Program-made: the position numbers and the translations under genes
Notes under the pieces: model-generated
Database searches by the model: none
What the model saw: the letters and a program-made list of their open reading frames with translations, nothing else
What the model was told of the DNA's origin: nothing
Source: Nitrospirota bacterium
GTDB lineage: Bacteria; Nitrospirota; Leptospirillia; Leptospirillales; Leptospirillaceae
Direction of reading: 5' to 3'
Length of the DNA: 46,090 nt
Assembly (NCBI GenBank): GCA_027415345.1
Contig: DAIBTC010000004.1
Coordinates: 1 to 46,090 of the forward strand
Shown here: positions 25,213-34,943 of the stretch, one piece after another
Numbering within the stretch: the stretch's first letter is position 1
Layout: every line of letters begins with the position of its first letter

Positions 25213-26970
25213 ATGGCGGATGAATGGGTTGAGTCAGTCCGGCGCGCAACCGATCTGGCAGAGGTTGCCTCGCGCTATGTCAACCTCCGAAAACGCGGAC
25301 AAAAATGGGTGGGGCTCTGCCCGTTCCATGACGAAAAGTCCCCCTCCTTTCAAATTGATCCCGACAAACAGCTCTACTACTGCTTTGGGTGCCATGCCGG
25401 AGGAGACGTCTTTCGCCTGGTCGAAAAACTTGAGCACAAGTCTTTCGGCGAGGCGGTGCGCCATCTTGCGGCCCTTGCCGGCATTCCCGTGCCTGAACGG
25501 GGAACGGCGGAGGACAGGGATCGCCGGGAACGCTTCCGCCAGGCCATGCTTTTCGCCGAAGGAATCTACCGGAAGGCCTTGGCCTCACCGGAAGGACAGG
25601 AGGCCCGGCGCTACCTTCTGGAGACCCGCGGACTGACCGAGGAGACCCTAGGACGATTCTCCCTGGGCTGGGCCAATGGCGCCTCCGTCCTTTCCACCAC
25701 CCTAAAGGCCGGCAGCAAGACTCCGGGAGGGGGGGCCACCGGGATCGCCGAAGTCCTCGAAGAGGCCGGCATGATCCGCCGGGGCCCTTCCACCGGGGCC
25801 ACCGGGGGCGAGCGGGCGGGTGACCTCTTCCGGAACCGGATCATGATCCCGATCCGGGAGAGGCCGGGACAGGCTCCCTCGGGATTCGGGGGACGACTCA
25901 TCGAACCCGGTTCCCGCTTCCCGAAATATCTGAATTCGGCCGAATCCCCCTACTTCCGGAAACGGGAAATCCTCTTCGGCCTCGACCAGGCCGCGGAGGC
26001 CCTGAAAAGGGAGGAACGCGCCCTGGTGGTCGAGGGATATTTTGACGTGATGCGTCTCTCGCAGGAAGGGATCGGCGGGGTGGTGGCCCCGCTGGGCACA
26101 GCCCTGGGGCCCGCCCATGTCTCCCTCCTCAAGCGTCATGCCCGGGAGGTCATCCTCCTCTTCGACGGAGACCGCGCGGGACGGGATGCCGCCGTCCGGA
26201 TCATCAGCCGGTTCCTCTGGGATCCCGATCTCGTCTTCCGGGCGGTCTGGCTTCCCGACGGAACCGATCCCGACCAGTGGATCGTCCGGGAAGGGGCCAC
26301 GGGGGTCAGGCGAGCCCTTGAGGGGGCCCTTCCGATGGGGGATTTTGTCCTCGACTGGCTTGCGGCCTCCATCGCAAGGATCAGGAAGGACCGGGGAGGA
26401 GAGGGGAAATCCTCTCTTGTCGCCGATTTTCTCTCCATGGTCCGGGCCTTTCCTGACCTTGAGGTCCAGGAACAGCTTCTGGAACAGGGCGCCATCCTTC
26501 TCGACACCATGAAGGACCTTCTGGCCATGCAGCTTCTCTCGGGAGAGTCGGCCCACACCCGGGAGACGGCGAAAAAGGGCGACCCCGATCCCGCGAACCT
26601 CAACAACCGGGGGCTGGCCTGGCGGAACATCCTCGTCGAACTGGCACGCCTCTGGGTCGACGGAGGGACCCCCCATCCGAAGGAGCTTTGGAAGCGTGAG
26701 GACTTTTCCTTCATCGACGACCCCTCCCTTTCGGGAATTCTCGATGATCTCTGGATCCTGGAAGACGATCCCTCGGCCTCGCTCCACGACCTTCTCAGAA
26801 GGGACGCCTTTCTCTGGAAACAGTGGTATGACCTGCCTTCGGACCCGGGGTCCCGGCAGGTGCGCCTCGACGACGTCTGTACGGCGATCCGCCGCCTCTC
26901 GCGGAAAAATGCCCGTCCCGTGACTCTCCGAAGGGAGGAAGCCGGGGCCGGCAGGCAACAAGCCTATTAG
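25213..26970 (+). CDS. dnaG: DNA primase
   Basis: Synthesises RNA primers for replication. The 585-residue protein has the N-terminal CHC2 zinc finger (Cys36, His39, Cys57, Cys60), the RNA-polymerase core domain, and a Toprim fold with VVEGYFDVM and LLFDGDRAGRDAAVR holding the metal-binding acidic residues. The C-terminal helicase-binding part is less conserved. The track ORF from 25066 runs through yqeY in another frame; ATG 25213 is the family start, although its ribosome site is weak. rpoD follows after 10 bp. Confidence 0.96.
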   Translation: MADEWVESVRRATDLAEVASRYVNLRKRGQKWVGLCPFHDEKSPSFQIDPDKQLYYCFGCHAGGDVFRLVEKLEHKSFGEAVRHLAALAGIPVPERGTAEDRDRRERFRQAMLFAEGIYRKALASPEGQEARRYLLETRGLTEETLGRFSLGWANGASVLSTTLKAGSKTPGGGATGIAEVLEEAGMIRRGPSTGATGGERAGDLFRNRIMIPIRERPGQAPSGFGGRLIEPGSRFPKYLNSAESPYFRKREILFGLDQAAEALKREERALVVEGYFDVMRLSQEGIGGVVAPLGTALGPAHVSLLKRHAREVILLFDGDRAGRDAAVRIISRFLWDPDLVFRAVWLPDGTDPDQWIVREGATGVRRALEGALPMGDFVLDWLAASIARIRKDRGGEGKSSLVADFLSMVRAFPDLEVQEQLLEQGAILLDTMKDLLAMQLLSGESAHTRETAKKGDPDPANLNNRGLAWRNILVELARLWVDGGTPHPKELWKREDFSFIDDPSLSGILDDLWILEDDPSASLHDLLRRDAFLWKQWYDLPSDPGSRQVRLDDVCTAIRRLSRKNARPVTLRREEAGAGRQQAY

Positions 26971-26980
26971 GGGAGAATGA

Positions 26981-28753
<1,773 letters not shown>

Positions 28754-28774
28754 GAGGGGAAGGCGTTCACGAAT

Positions 28775-28849
28775 GGGCCTATAGCTCAACGGCAGAGCTG
28801 CCGGCTCATAACCGGTTGGTTCCAGGTTCGAATCCTGGTGGGCCCACCA
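28775..28849 (+). tRNA. tRNA with CAT anticodon (elongator Met or Ile2)
   Basis: A 75-nt cloverleaf with encoded CCA: acceptor GGGCCTA/TGGGCCC, D stem GCTC/GAGC, anticodon stem GCCGG/CCGGT with loop CTCATAA, and T arm CCAGGTTCGAATCCTGG. The anticodon is CAT. The initiator-specific G-C run next to the loop is absent. Whether it is elongator tRNA-Met or a TilS-modified tRNA-Ile2 cannot be settled by eye. It begins 21 bp after the rpoD stop with no promoter between, so co-transcription is likely. Confidence 0.94.
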
Positions 28850-28863
28850 TACAAACTAAAGAG

Positions 28864-29622
28864 ATGGAAAGGATAGGTCACTTGGACGTGGGACCTTCGG
28901 TCCAGGACACGCTGGCCCTGGTTTATCGGTTGCAGTCGATCGACAGCGAATTGGCCCACATCACCCAGGAAATCGAGGCAAGCCGCGACGCCCTTCATAG
29001 GAGGGAAGAGAGTCTCGAGGCCCTGGCACAGCTCATGGAGTCCGAAAGGAACGAAATCCTCCGCCTGGCCCGGGACCGGCGCGACCGGGAGGAGGAGCTC
29101 CGGACCAACGAACACCTCATCTCCGAGAACAAGAAAAAGAACAAGGAACTCAAGCATTCCCGGGAAATCCAGGCCTATCTGGCCGAGATGGAGTTCCGCC
29201 GCGACGAGGTCGAACGCCTCCAGGACGAGATCCTCCGGATCATGGAGACCCAGGAAAATCTCGAAAAGGCGCTGAAGGACCGGGAGAAGGATTTTGCGGC
29301 AAAGCAGGAGGAGCTTTCCGCCTTCCGGACGGCCGCCGAGGAAGAGAGCGGCTCCCGGATGGACCGGATCCGGGGCCTCGAGGAGGAAAAAACCCTTCTT
29401 GCGGACCAGTTCCCCGATCCCCTCTTCCAGCAGTACACACGGCTGCGCCAGTCCCACAGAAACGGCCTGGTGGTCTCCCGCATCCTGAACGGGACATGCG
29501 AGGTCTGCCGGATGACCCTGCCGCCCCGGACGCTGACCGAGGTCAAGAAACGGCAGAAAATCGTCCCGTGTCTCCACTGCCAGCGATGGCTTTTCATGGA
29601 GGATGCCCAGCCAAGGAGTTGA
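28864..29622 (+). CDS. Coiled-coil protein with C4 zinc ribbon
   Basis: A 252-residue protein. Residues about 15-190 are a long charged heptad-rich coiled coil, and the C terminus is a zinc ribbon with CEVC and CLHC pairs. This matches the family annotated as C4-type zinc ribbon domain proteins (DUF164), thought to act with nucleic acids or in RNA metabolism; function is not established. ATG 28864 avoids the tRNA; TTG 28882 with AGGATAGG upstream is an alternative. The track's start lies inside the tRNA and is rejected. The gene for RNase P RNA starts about 28 bp after it. Confidence 0.82.
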   Translation: MERIGHLDVGPSVQDTLALVYRLQSIDSELAHITQEIEASRDALHRREESLEALAQLMESERNEILRLARDRRDREEELRTNEHLISENKKKNKELKHSREIQAYLAEMEFRRDEVERLQDEILRIMETQENLEKALKDREKDFAAKQEELSAFRTAAEEESGSRMDRIRGLEEEKTLLADQFPDPLFQQYTRLRQSHRNGLVVSRILNGTCEVCRMTLPPRTLTEVKKRQKIVPCLHCQRWLFMEDAQPRS

Positions 29623-29650
29623 ACCTCAGGCGTTGGCTTCCTTCGCAATT

Positions 29651-30030
29651 CGGATCCGGACCAAAGACGGGCAGGTGGCCGCCCGGACCCTTCACGGGTC
29701 CGGGAGGAAAGTCCGAGCACCAAAGGGCAGGGCGCTGGGTAACACCCAGTCCTGGCGACAGGAAGGACAGTGCCACAGAAAACAAACCGCCGGACCTTCG
29801 TCCGGTAAGGGTGAAAAGGCGAGGTAAGAGCTCACCGCGTCTCCGGTGACGGAGACGGCATGGTAAACCCCGCCCGGTGCAAGACCAAATAGGGAGGCTC
29901 GCAGTCATGCGGAAGGCCGGCCCGGCCCACGCCTCCGGGTAAGGTCGCTTGAGGCCCGGGGTAACCCTGGTCCCAGAGTAATGGCCACCCTCGACAGAAC
30001 TCGGCTTATGACCGTTCTTTGCCGGATCCG
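29651..30030 (+). ncRNA. rnpB: RNase P RNA, bacterial type A
   Basis: The catalytic RNA that matures tRNA 5' ends. Universal core segments are seen in order: GAGGAAAGTCCGAGC (P4 5' strand), ACAGAAA, a purine-rich AAGGGTGAAAAGGCG, GGTAAACCCC, and AGAGTAATGGCC with ACAGAACTCGGCTTATGACC near the 3' end. CGGATCCGG at 29651 pairs with CCGGATCCG at the other end to form P1, which sets the borders at about 380 nt. The overlapping ORFs are shadows. The ends may be off by several bases. Confidence 0.93.
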
Positions 30031-30054
30031 AAATCCGAAGGACAGACCTTTCTG

Positions 30055-31443
30055 ATGCCCGATTCTTCCCTCTCCTTGCCGTACGACGGCATCTCCCTGG
30101 TCTCCGACCCCGTCCACGGCTATCTCTCCTTCGTCGACACCCCGGCGGGGCCGACCGGAACCACCGAGCGGGATCTGATCGACCATTCCTGGGTCCAGCG
30201 GCTCCGGTCGATCTACCAGCTCCAGAGTGCCCGGTTCGTCTTCCCTTCGGCCGAACATACCCGTTTTTCCCACTCCCTGGGGGCGATGCACGTGGCCGGC
30301 CGGTTTGCCCGCCAGCTCTATCCCGCCCTTTCCGGGAACTTCTCCCTTCCCTTCTTCGAAACCCTCCTCCGTGTCGCAGCCCTCCTGCACGACACCGGCC
30401 ACGGGCCCTTTTGCCACTTTTTCGACGAGAATGTCGGGATTCCCCGCTTCGGACGCTCCCACGAGCAGATGAGCCAGATCCTGATACGGGGACCGCTCCG
30501 GCCGGTCATCGAACGGATCGACCGGGGTCTCTCCGGAGCCTTCGCCCCGGGCGAACGCCTTTCGGCCGACTGGATCGCCTATCTGGTCGGAAAGGGGAAG
30601 GGACCGAACCCGGTCCCGGAGGACCTCCCCCTCCTTTCGGCCCTCAAGCCCCTCTACTCGGGGATCTTCACCGTCGACAACCTCGACTACGTCCTTCGGG
30701 ACAGCTACATGTGCGGCGTATCCGCAGGTCCTGTGGACCTCGAACGGCTCCTCTACTACACCCATTTCCAGAAGGGACGCCTGGTCCTTCACCGGGCCGG
30801 ACTCGGGGTCTTCGAGCAGTTCATCCAGATCCGCCGGTACATGTATGCCCAGATCTACTTCCACCGCACGACCCGGGCCTTCGACCTGGCCCTCCGGGAA
30901 CTCCTGGGAGAAACCCTCCGGGAGCTCCTTCCCCGCGACCCCGCCTCCGACCTCGACCGCTTCCGGACCCTGACCGACCATTTTCTGCTGGAACACGTCC
31001 GGGACTGGCCCACCGCCCATAGTCCGCTCCTTCGCCGGCTCGGGGAAGGCTGGCGCCGGTTCCTGGCCCGGGAAAAGGCCTGGGAGCTGGTCTACGAACG
31101 GGTCCGGACCGGACCCGGAGGACGCCGGAAAAAGATTCCCGACGCGGGGGAGATCCGCAAAGAGGCCGAAAAGAGGGGGTATCTCCTGGGCGACGGGGAG
31201 ATCACCGTCGATGTGGCGAGCCGGGATGCACGCCCGGAAAATCCCGCCCAGGAGGGGGCCTCCGCCCTCGAGATCTATGACCCCCTCTCCGGCCGGGTGG
31301 GAGAGACGCTCCTTGCTGAAATGCTGGAAGGGATCCCGGTCCGCCAGGAAATCATCCGGGTCTTCGGGAAAAACCTTCCCGATCTTCCCGGGGCCTCACG
31401 GATCCTCGCCGAAATCCTCGGGGGAGAGGCCCTGGAGGGCTAG
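30055..31443 (+). CDS. HD-domain phosphohydrolase (SamHD1/dGTPase-like)
   Basis: A 462-residue cytoplasmic metal-dependent phosphohydrolase. The HD motif ALLHDTGHGPFCH near residue 120, the upstream HTRFSHSLGAMHVAG and the DNLDYVLRDSYMCGV segment match the HD family related to deoxynucleoside triphosphate triphosphohydrolases. The substrate, dNTP or another nucleotide, is not decided by sequence. ATG 30055 is chosen because the track's TTG 30019 lies within rnpB. The 3' end overlaps the convergent DUF2156-like gene by 4 bp. Confidence 0.9.
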   Translation: MPDSSLSLPYDGISLVSDPVHGYLSFVDTPAGPTGTTERDLIDHSWVQRLRSIYQLQSARFVFPSAEHTRFSHSLGAMHVAGRFARQLYPALSGNFSLPFFETLLRVAALLHDTGHGPFCHFFDENVGIPRFGRSHEQMSQILIRGPLRPVIERIDRGLSGAFAPGERLSADWIAYLVGKGKGPNPVPEDLPLLSALKPLYSGIFTVDNLDYVLRDSYMCGVSAGPVDLERLLYYTHFQKGRLVLHRAGLGVFEQFIQIRRYMYAQIYFHRTTRAFDLALRELLGETLRELLPRDPASDLDRFRTLTDHFLLEHVRDWPTAHSPLLRRLGEGWRRFLAREKAWELVYERVRTGPGGRRKKIPDAGEIRKEAEKRGYLLGDGEITVDVASRDARPENPAQEGASALEIYDPLSGRVGETLLAEMLEGIPVRQEIIRVFGKNLPDLPGASRILAEILGGEALEG

Positions 31444-32360
31444 TCCGGAAAGACCCGGAAGAGAGGAAGGACCAGGTGATGGGGGCGGAGACGCTTGGCC
31501 CGCTCCACCTCTCCCAGTCCTCCTCCTCCCATGAGATTCACCCATCGGATCCCCGACCCGGCCGCTTCGAGCACAAGGCGGGTCATGAGGCCTCCCAGGT
31601 TCGAGACCCCCGGCTTCCGGGCCTCGAGAAAACAGACCAGAGTCTCTTCCCCCTCCCAGCGACCGTACCATTGAAGCCCCAGGATCCTCCCCCTCTCTTC
31701 CAACACCCATCCCTCGATCTCCCTTCCGGCCCCCAGAAGAAGGGCCCGTTCGAAGGCCTGTCCCATGTCAAGGGCCAAAAGCTCCTGGAGGGATCCGGGC
31801 TCGGCCCCCATTTTCATCCGGACAAATTCTGCCACAAAAGGACGGAGGGCCGGAGCCTCTTCCGGGCCCACAGGGCGGACCCCAGCCGCCGGATGGTCCC
31901 GGAGAAAGCGGTTCCTCTCCCATCTCGTCTGGCGGCCCGCCTCGCCGCGGGGGTCGAGAAGGTGCGGGGCCGCCACCAGATATTCGCGTTCGGAGGGTTC
32001 GATCCGGAAAGGACCGGAGGCCAGGGCTCCCATGGGGCAGTTTTCGAGAAAGGGAGAGGGCCGGCCCGGGTTTTTGGCGGCCATCTCACGGAAAAGAGCG
32101 CCAAGGAGCCTCCCCCGGTCAGGAAGGCCCGGTTCCGGACGAAGGAGGGGGGGAGGGGGAACGGGGAGGAAGAGGACCCCGTCGGAGGTCTCTCCCATCA
32201 GGACCTCCCCGGCGGAGCGGGTCTCGCACAGGAAGAGAGAGAGGCGGTCGGAGAAGAGGTGATGGGCGGCAGGATGCCGCCAGGAAAAGGGAGCCTTCCC
32301 GCAGGCGGAGAGGTACCTTCGGAGACGGGCCGGGGAGAGACCCTTCCGCCCTCCGGTCAT
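31440..32360 (-). CDS. DUF2156-like (GNAT-fold) protein
   Basis: A 306-residue protein resembling the DUF2156 family, whose fold is that of GNAT acyltransferases and the aminoacyl-transferase domain of lysyl-phosphatidylglycerol synthases. Indicators are RNRFLRDHPAAGVRPVGPEE in the middle and VSNLGGLMTRLVLEAA followed by WVNLMGG near the C terminus. No membrane domain is attached. The substrate is unknown. The track ORF starts at 32930, but its first 190 codons read the ykgJ-like gene out of frame; ATG 32360 overlaps the ykgJ-like stop as ATGA. Confidence 0.6.
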   Translation of the reverse strand: MTGGRKGLSPARLRRYLSACGKAPFSWRHPAAHHLFSDRLSLFLCETRSAGEVLMGETSDGVLFLPVPPPPLLRPEPGLPDRGRLLGALFREMAAKNPGRPSPFLENCPMGALASGPFRIEPSEREYLVAAPHLLDPRGEAGRQTRWERNRFLRDHPAAGVRPVGPEEAPALRPFVAEFVRMKMGAEPGSLQELLALDMGQAFERALLLGAGREIEGWVLEERGRILGLQWYGRWEGEETLVCFLEARKPGVSNLGGLMTRLVLEAAGSGIRWVNLMGGGGLGEVERAKRLRPHHLVLPLFRVFPD

Positions 32361-32860
32361 GACGGCATCGGCCCTTCCGGTTCGGGCAGGGAGAGGACGG
32401 GCCGGTAGTGGGGACGGTCTTCCGAACGGGCAAGTTCGGAAAGCACCGGGACAGAGGCCCGCGGAAGCCTTTTCCATTCCTCCTCCCGAAACCGGGTGGC
32501 CCAGTCGAGAAAAAAGGAATGGGGCTCCCGGGCGGCAAAGGGACAGTCGGGGTCGAGGGCCAGGAGAAAGCCTTCGTCCCTGTAGACCAGGACAAGGGGA
32601 TAGAGACGGCAGTCGGCGGGGTGGCTCCCCCAGAAGGCGCACCGGTAGGAGTCGGAGCTCAAGGCGTCGCAGACCAGCACGGGAAGATCCATCCGTCCGG
32701 CCCCGGGAATCAGGGCCAGGGGTTTCGGGGGACGAAAGGGCGGGGGGAGGGTGTCCTCCCCCGGCCGGACGGCCCAGGGGGTGAGCACGGAGGGATCGGA
32801 AAACCGGCAGCAGAGTCCGCACTCCCGGCAGAGGTGGCCGGGAACCGGAAGGACAACCAT
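32357..32860 (-). CDS. YkgJ-family cysteine-cluster protein
   Basis: A 167-residue protein with the CxxCxxCC pattern at the N terminus (CRECGLCCRF) and further cysteines in RCAFWGSHPADCRLYP and DPDCPF. This is the signature of the YkgJ/CxxCxxCC family, which binds zinc or an iron-sulphur cluster; function is unproven. Its ATG overlaps the hflX stop and its stop overlaps the next gene's ATG, so the three genes are translationally coupled. Confidence 0.82.
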   Translation of the reverse strand: MVVLPVPGHLCRECGLCCRFSDPSVLTPWAVRPGEDTLPPPFRPPKPLALIPGAGRMDLPVLVCDALSSDSYRCAFWGSHPADCRLYPLVLVYRDEGFLLALDPDCPFAAREPHSFFLDWATRFREEEWKRLPRASVPVLSELARSEDRPHYRPVLSLPEPEGPMPS

Positions 32861-34563
32861 CAGTCGGAGCCTCCGGCCACCAGCGATTCGAGCGGTTTTT
32901 CGAAGAGGCGGGCCTCGAGGATCCTCTCAAGGGGTCTTAGACTCTCGGGATCCAGGGCCGAGACGAAGACCGCCCCCGGGTAGCGGAGTTCGAGGATGCG
33001 CCGGGTATCGGCGGAGATCTGGTCGCACTTGTTGAAGAGGAGGAGAGTCGGAATCCGGTGGAGATCCATCTCCCGGAGGATCGTCTCCACCCGTTCGACC
33101 ATGAGGTCGCACTGGGGGTGGGAGGCATCGGTCACATGGACGATCAGGTCGGCGTCCCGGAGCTCGTCGAAGGTGGCCATGAAGGCCCTCCGGAGATCGG
33201 CGGGAAGATCCCGGATGAACCCCACGGTGTCGGTCAGGATGATCTCCCGCTCCCGGGGGAACCGGAGGCGCCGGGTCGTGGGGTCGAGGGTCGCGAACAT
33301 CTTGTCTTCCACCAGAACCTGGCTTTTGGTGAGGCGGTTCAGCAGGGTGGATTTTCCGACGTTGGTATAGCCCACGAGCGAGACGACAGGGAGCGCCGCC
33401 TCCCGGCGGCGGCTCTTGCGTTCGGCGCGCTCCACCTCGAGATGGCGGAGTCTTTGGGTGAGGGAGGCGATCCGGTCCCGGACCCGTCGCCGGTCTTCCT
33501 CGAGCCGGGTCTCTCCCGGTCCCCGTCCGCCGATGCCCCCCGTCAGGCGGGAGAGGGCGGTGGAGCGTTCGAAGAGGCGGGGGAGAAGGTACTTGAGCTG
33601 GGCCAGCTCGACCTGGAGCTTTCCGTCGCGGCTGTGCGCCCGCCGGGCAAAGATGTCCAGGATGAGCTGGGTCCGGTCGATCACCTTGAGTTCGGTCATC
33701 TCCGCAATCTTCCGGACCTGGTTCGGGGAGAGCTCCTGTTCGAAGATGATCAGGGTGGCATGGACCTGGAGCGCGTGGATCAGAAGAGACTTGAGACGAT
33801 CGAGGCTCATGAGGGTCGTGGGGTGGTAGCGGGCGAGACGCTGCCGGACCACCCCCAGGACATCGACATCGGCGGAGCGGGCGAGCTCGGAGAGTTCGGC
33901 CAGGGCATCCTCCTGGTCGGAGAGGGAATCGGGCGAGACGGAGACAAGGAGGGCCCGTTCCTGTCCCGTGGTCTTTTTCATGGCCGCGGAGAGGCTTCTG
34001 GAGAGCTCCTCCTCCAGAGCCTCGATCCGGCCGCCGGCCGACAGGCTCTCCGGCGTCACCGGGCGGGAGGCCTCGATGATCCAGGGAGGCTCCCCCTGGG
34101 GGTCGGGATTGATGGTCGCGACGCTCACCCGGTCCAGAAGCCCCGAATCCCTGTGCATCTGGAGAGCCACCATGCCGTCGAAGCGGAGCAGGGCCAGGTC
34201 GTTTAAATCGTCCTGGGAGAGGCCCTCGCCCTGGAGATGGGTGTGGACCATGCGCACTCCCCGGAGCGAGCGCCCGCCGGAGCGGGAGGGAGGAAGCTCG
34301 GAGAGGAAGACCTCGCGGGCGGTCCCGACCACGACCATGGCCACCGTTCCTTCCCGGGTAATGAGAAGGGCGATCTGCCGTCCGGTTTCGTGGCTCAGAA
34401 GCGCCATCTGGCGCGCGATTTCAGGGGTGATCCAGAGGCCGGGAGCGATCTTTCGGCCATGGAGACGGGAGAGGGATTTGAGCTGGCTGGCCTTGAGGCC
34501 CGAGAGGTTGCCGGTCAGTCCGGAAATGGGCGGTCCTTTCGCTAGGGGAAACATTCCGGCCAT
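32860..34563 (-). CDS. hflX: Ribosome-associated GTPase HflX with N-terminal extension
   Basis: A GTPase that splits stalled ribosomes. Residues about 195-370 form the HflX domain, with [27 protein letters not shown] and the glycine-rich [20 protein letters not shown]. The G domain follows with [14 protein letters not shown] and NKCD. Unlike E. coli HflX (about 426 residues) it carries some 190 extra N-terminal residues, including [16 protein letters not shown] (His107, His109, Ser116, Asp119), which recalls a JAMM metal site. Similar long forms occur in other lineages. The start may be ATG 34563 or 34554. It leads a three-gene leftward operon. Confidence 0.93.
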   Translation of the reverse strand: MAGMFPLAKGPPISGLTGNLSGLKASQLKSLSRLHGRKIAPGLWITPEIARQMALLSHETGRQIALLITREGTVAMVVVGTAREVFLSELPPSRSGGRSLRGVRMVHTHLQGEGLSQDDLNDLALLRFDGMVALQMHRDSGLLDRVSVATINPDPQGEPPWIIEASRPVTPESLSAGGRIEALEEELSRSLSAAMKKTTGQERALLVSVSPDSLSDQEDALAELSELARSADVDVLGVVRQRLARYHPTTLMSLDRLKSLLIHALQVHATLIIFEQELSPNQVRKIAEMTELKVIDRTQLILDIFARRAHSRDGKLQVELAQLKYLLPRLFERSTALSRLTGGIGGRGPGETRLEEDRRRVRDRIASLTQRLRHLEVERAERKSRRREAALPVVSLVGYTNVGKSTLLNRLTKSQVLVEDKMFATLDPTTRRLRFPREREIILTDTVGFIRDLPADLRRAFMATFDELRDADLIVHVTDASHPQCDLMVERVETILREMDLHRIPTLLLFNKCDQISADTRRILELRYPGAVFVSALDPESLRPLERILEARLFEKPLESLVAGGSD

Positions 34564-34587
34564 CGGCCGGTCTTGAATATTGGATTC

Positions 34588-34596
34588 ATTATATCA
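34588..34596 (-). promoter_or_regulatory. Extended -10 promoter of hflX
   Basis: On the minus strand TGATATAAT gives a perfect TATAAT with the TGn extension. It would start transcription near 34581, about 18 nt before ATG 34563. No clear -35 is seen. The same nine bases occur before lspA. Confidence 0.55.
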
Positions 34597-34721
34597 TACC
34601 CGGAGAGGCGCCAAGCCTTGGCCGTCCGTTGGCAAAGCCGGCGGGATCCGGTTTCCTCTTCCTTCCGGTTCTCTTGTTGATGCCCCCTTTTTGCCCCTTC
34701 TCCGGCTCACCCCAAGCGTTT

Positions 34722-34772
34722 TCGCACATATCGGGCCAGAGCGTGCGATTTCTCAGGTCCGATTCCGCACAC
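34722..34772. promoter_or_regulatory. Cluster of CGCAC half-sites upstream of isocitrate dehydrogenase
   Basis: TCGCACAT (34722-34729), GTGCGA (34743-34748) and CCGCACAC (34765-34772) lie within 51 bp. They resemble the arms of the perfect inverted repeat upstream of dabB and sit roughly 100-150 bp before the predicted sigma54 start site. Their spacing differs from that repeat, so a shared binding protein is only a suggestion. The rest of 34597-34721 shows nothing recognisable. Confidence 0.3.
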
Positions 34773-34843
34773 ACGGAGGGAGACTGCCTGGGAAGAGATT
34801 TAAATTCCTTTTTATATTGATGATTTATTTTATATTTAAATTT

Positions 34844-34859
34844 AGGCATCCCTTTTGCT
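34844..34859 (+). promoter_or_regulatory. Putative sigma54 (-24/-12) promoter of isocitrate dehydrogenase
   Basis: AGGCATCCCTTTTGCT matches the consensus TGGCAYRN4TTGCW at 10 of 12 fixed positions and keeps the obligatory GG-N10-GC spacing. Start would be near 34870, 74 nt before the ATG. It follows a strongly AT-rich stretch (34798-34843) that stands out from the GC-rich surroundings. A sigma70 -10-like TATATT at 34831 without a good -35 is the competing reading. Confidence 0.5.
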
Positions 34860-34943
34860 TTGCTCCTCGGACGCCCTCCTTTCAATGAGGAAAGGCAGGG
34901 AACTCACGCGATCTTTATGAATGACGAATGGAGGTTTCAAACG

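Noticed and set aside
33058-34206. 382-codon rightward ORF opposite hflX, and similar long ORFs at 31476-32408 and 21936-22535
   Set aside because: Each lies over or before a confidently identified gene and reads as its shadow; only the downstream part of the 21936 ORF is real (hisF).
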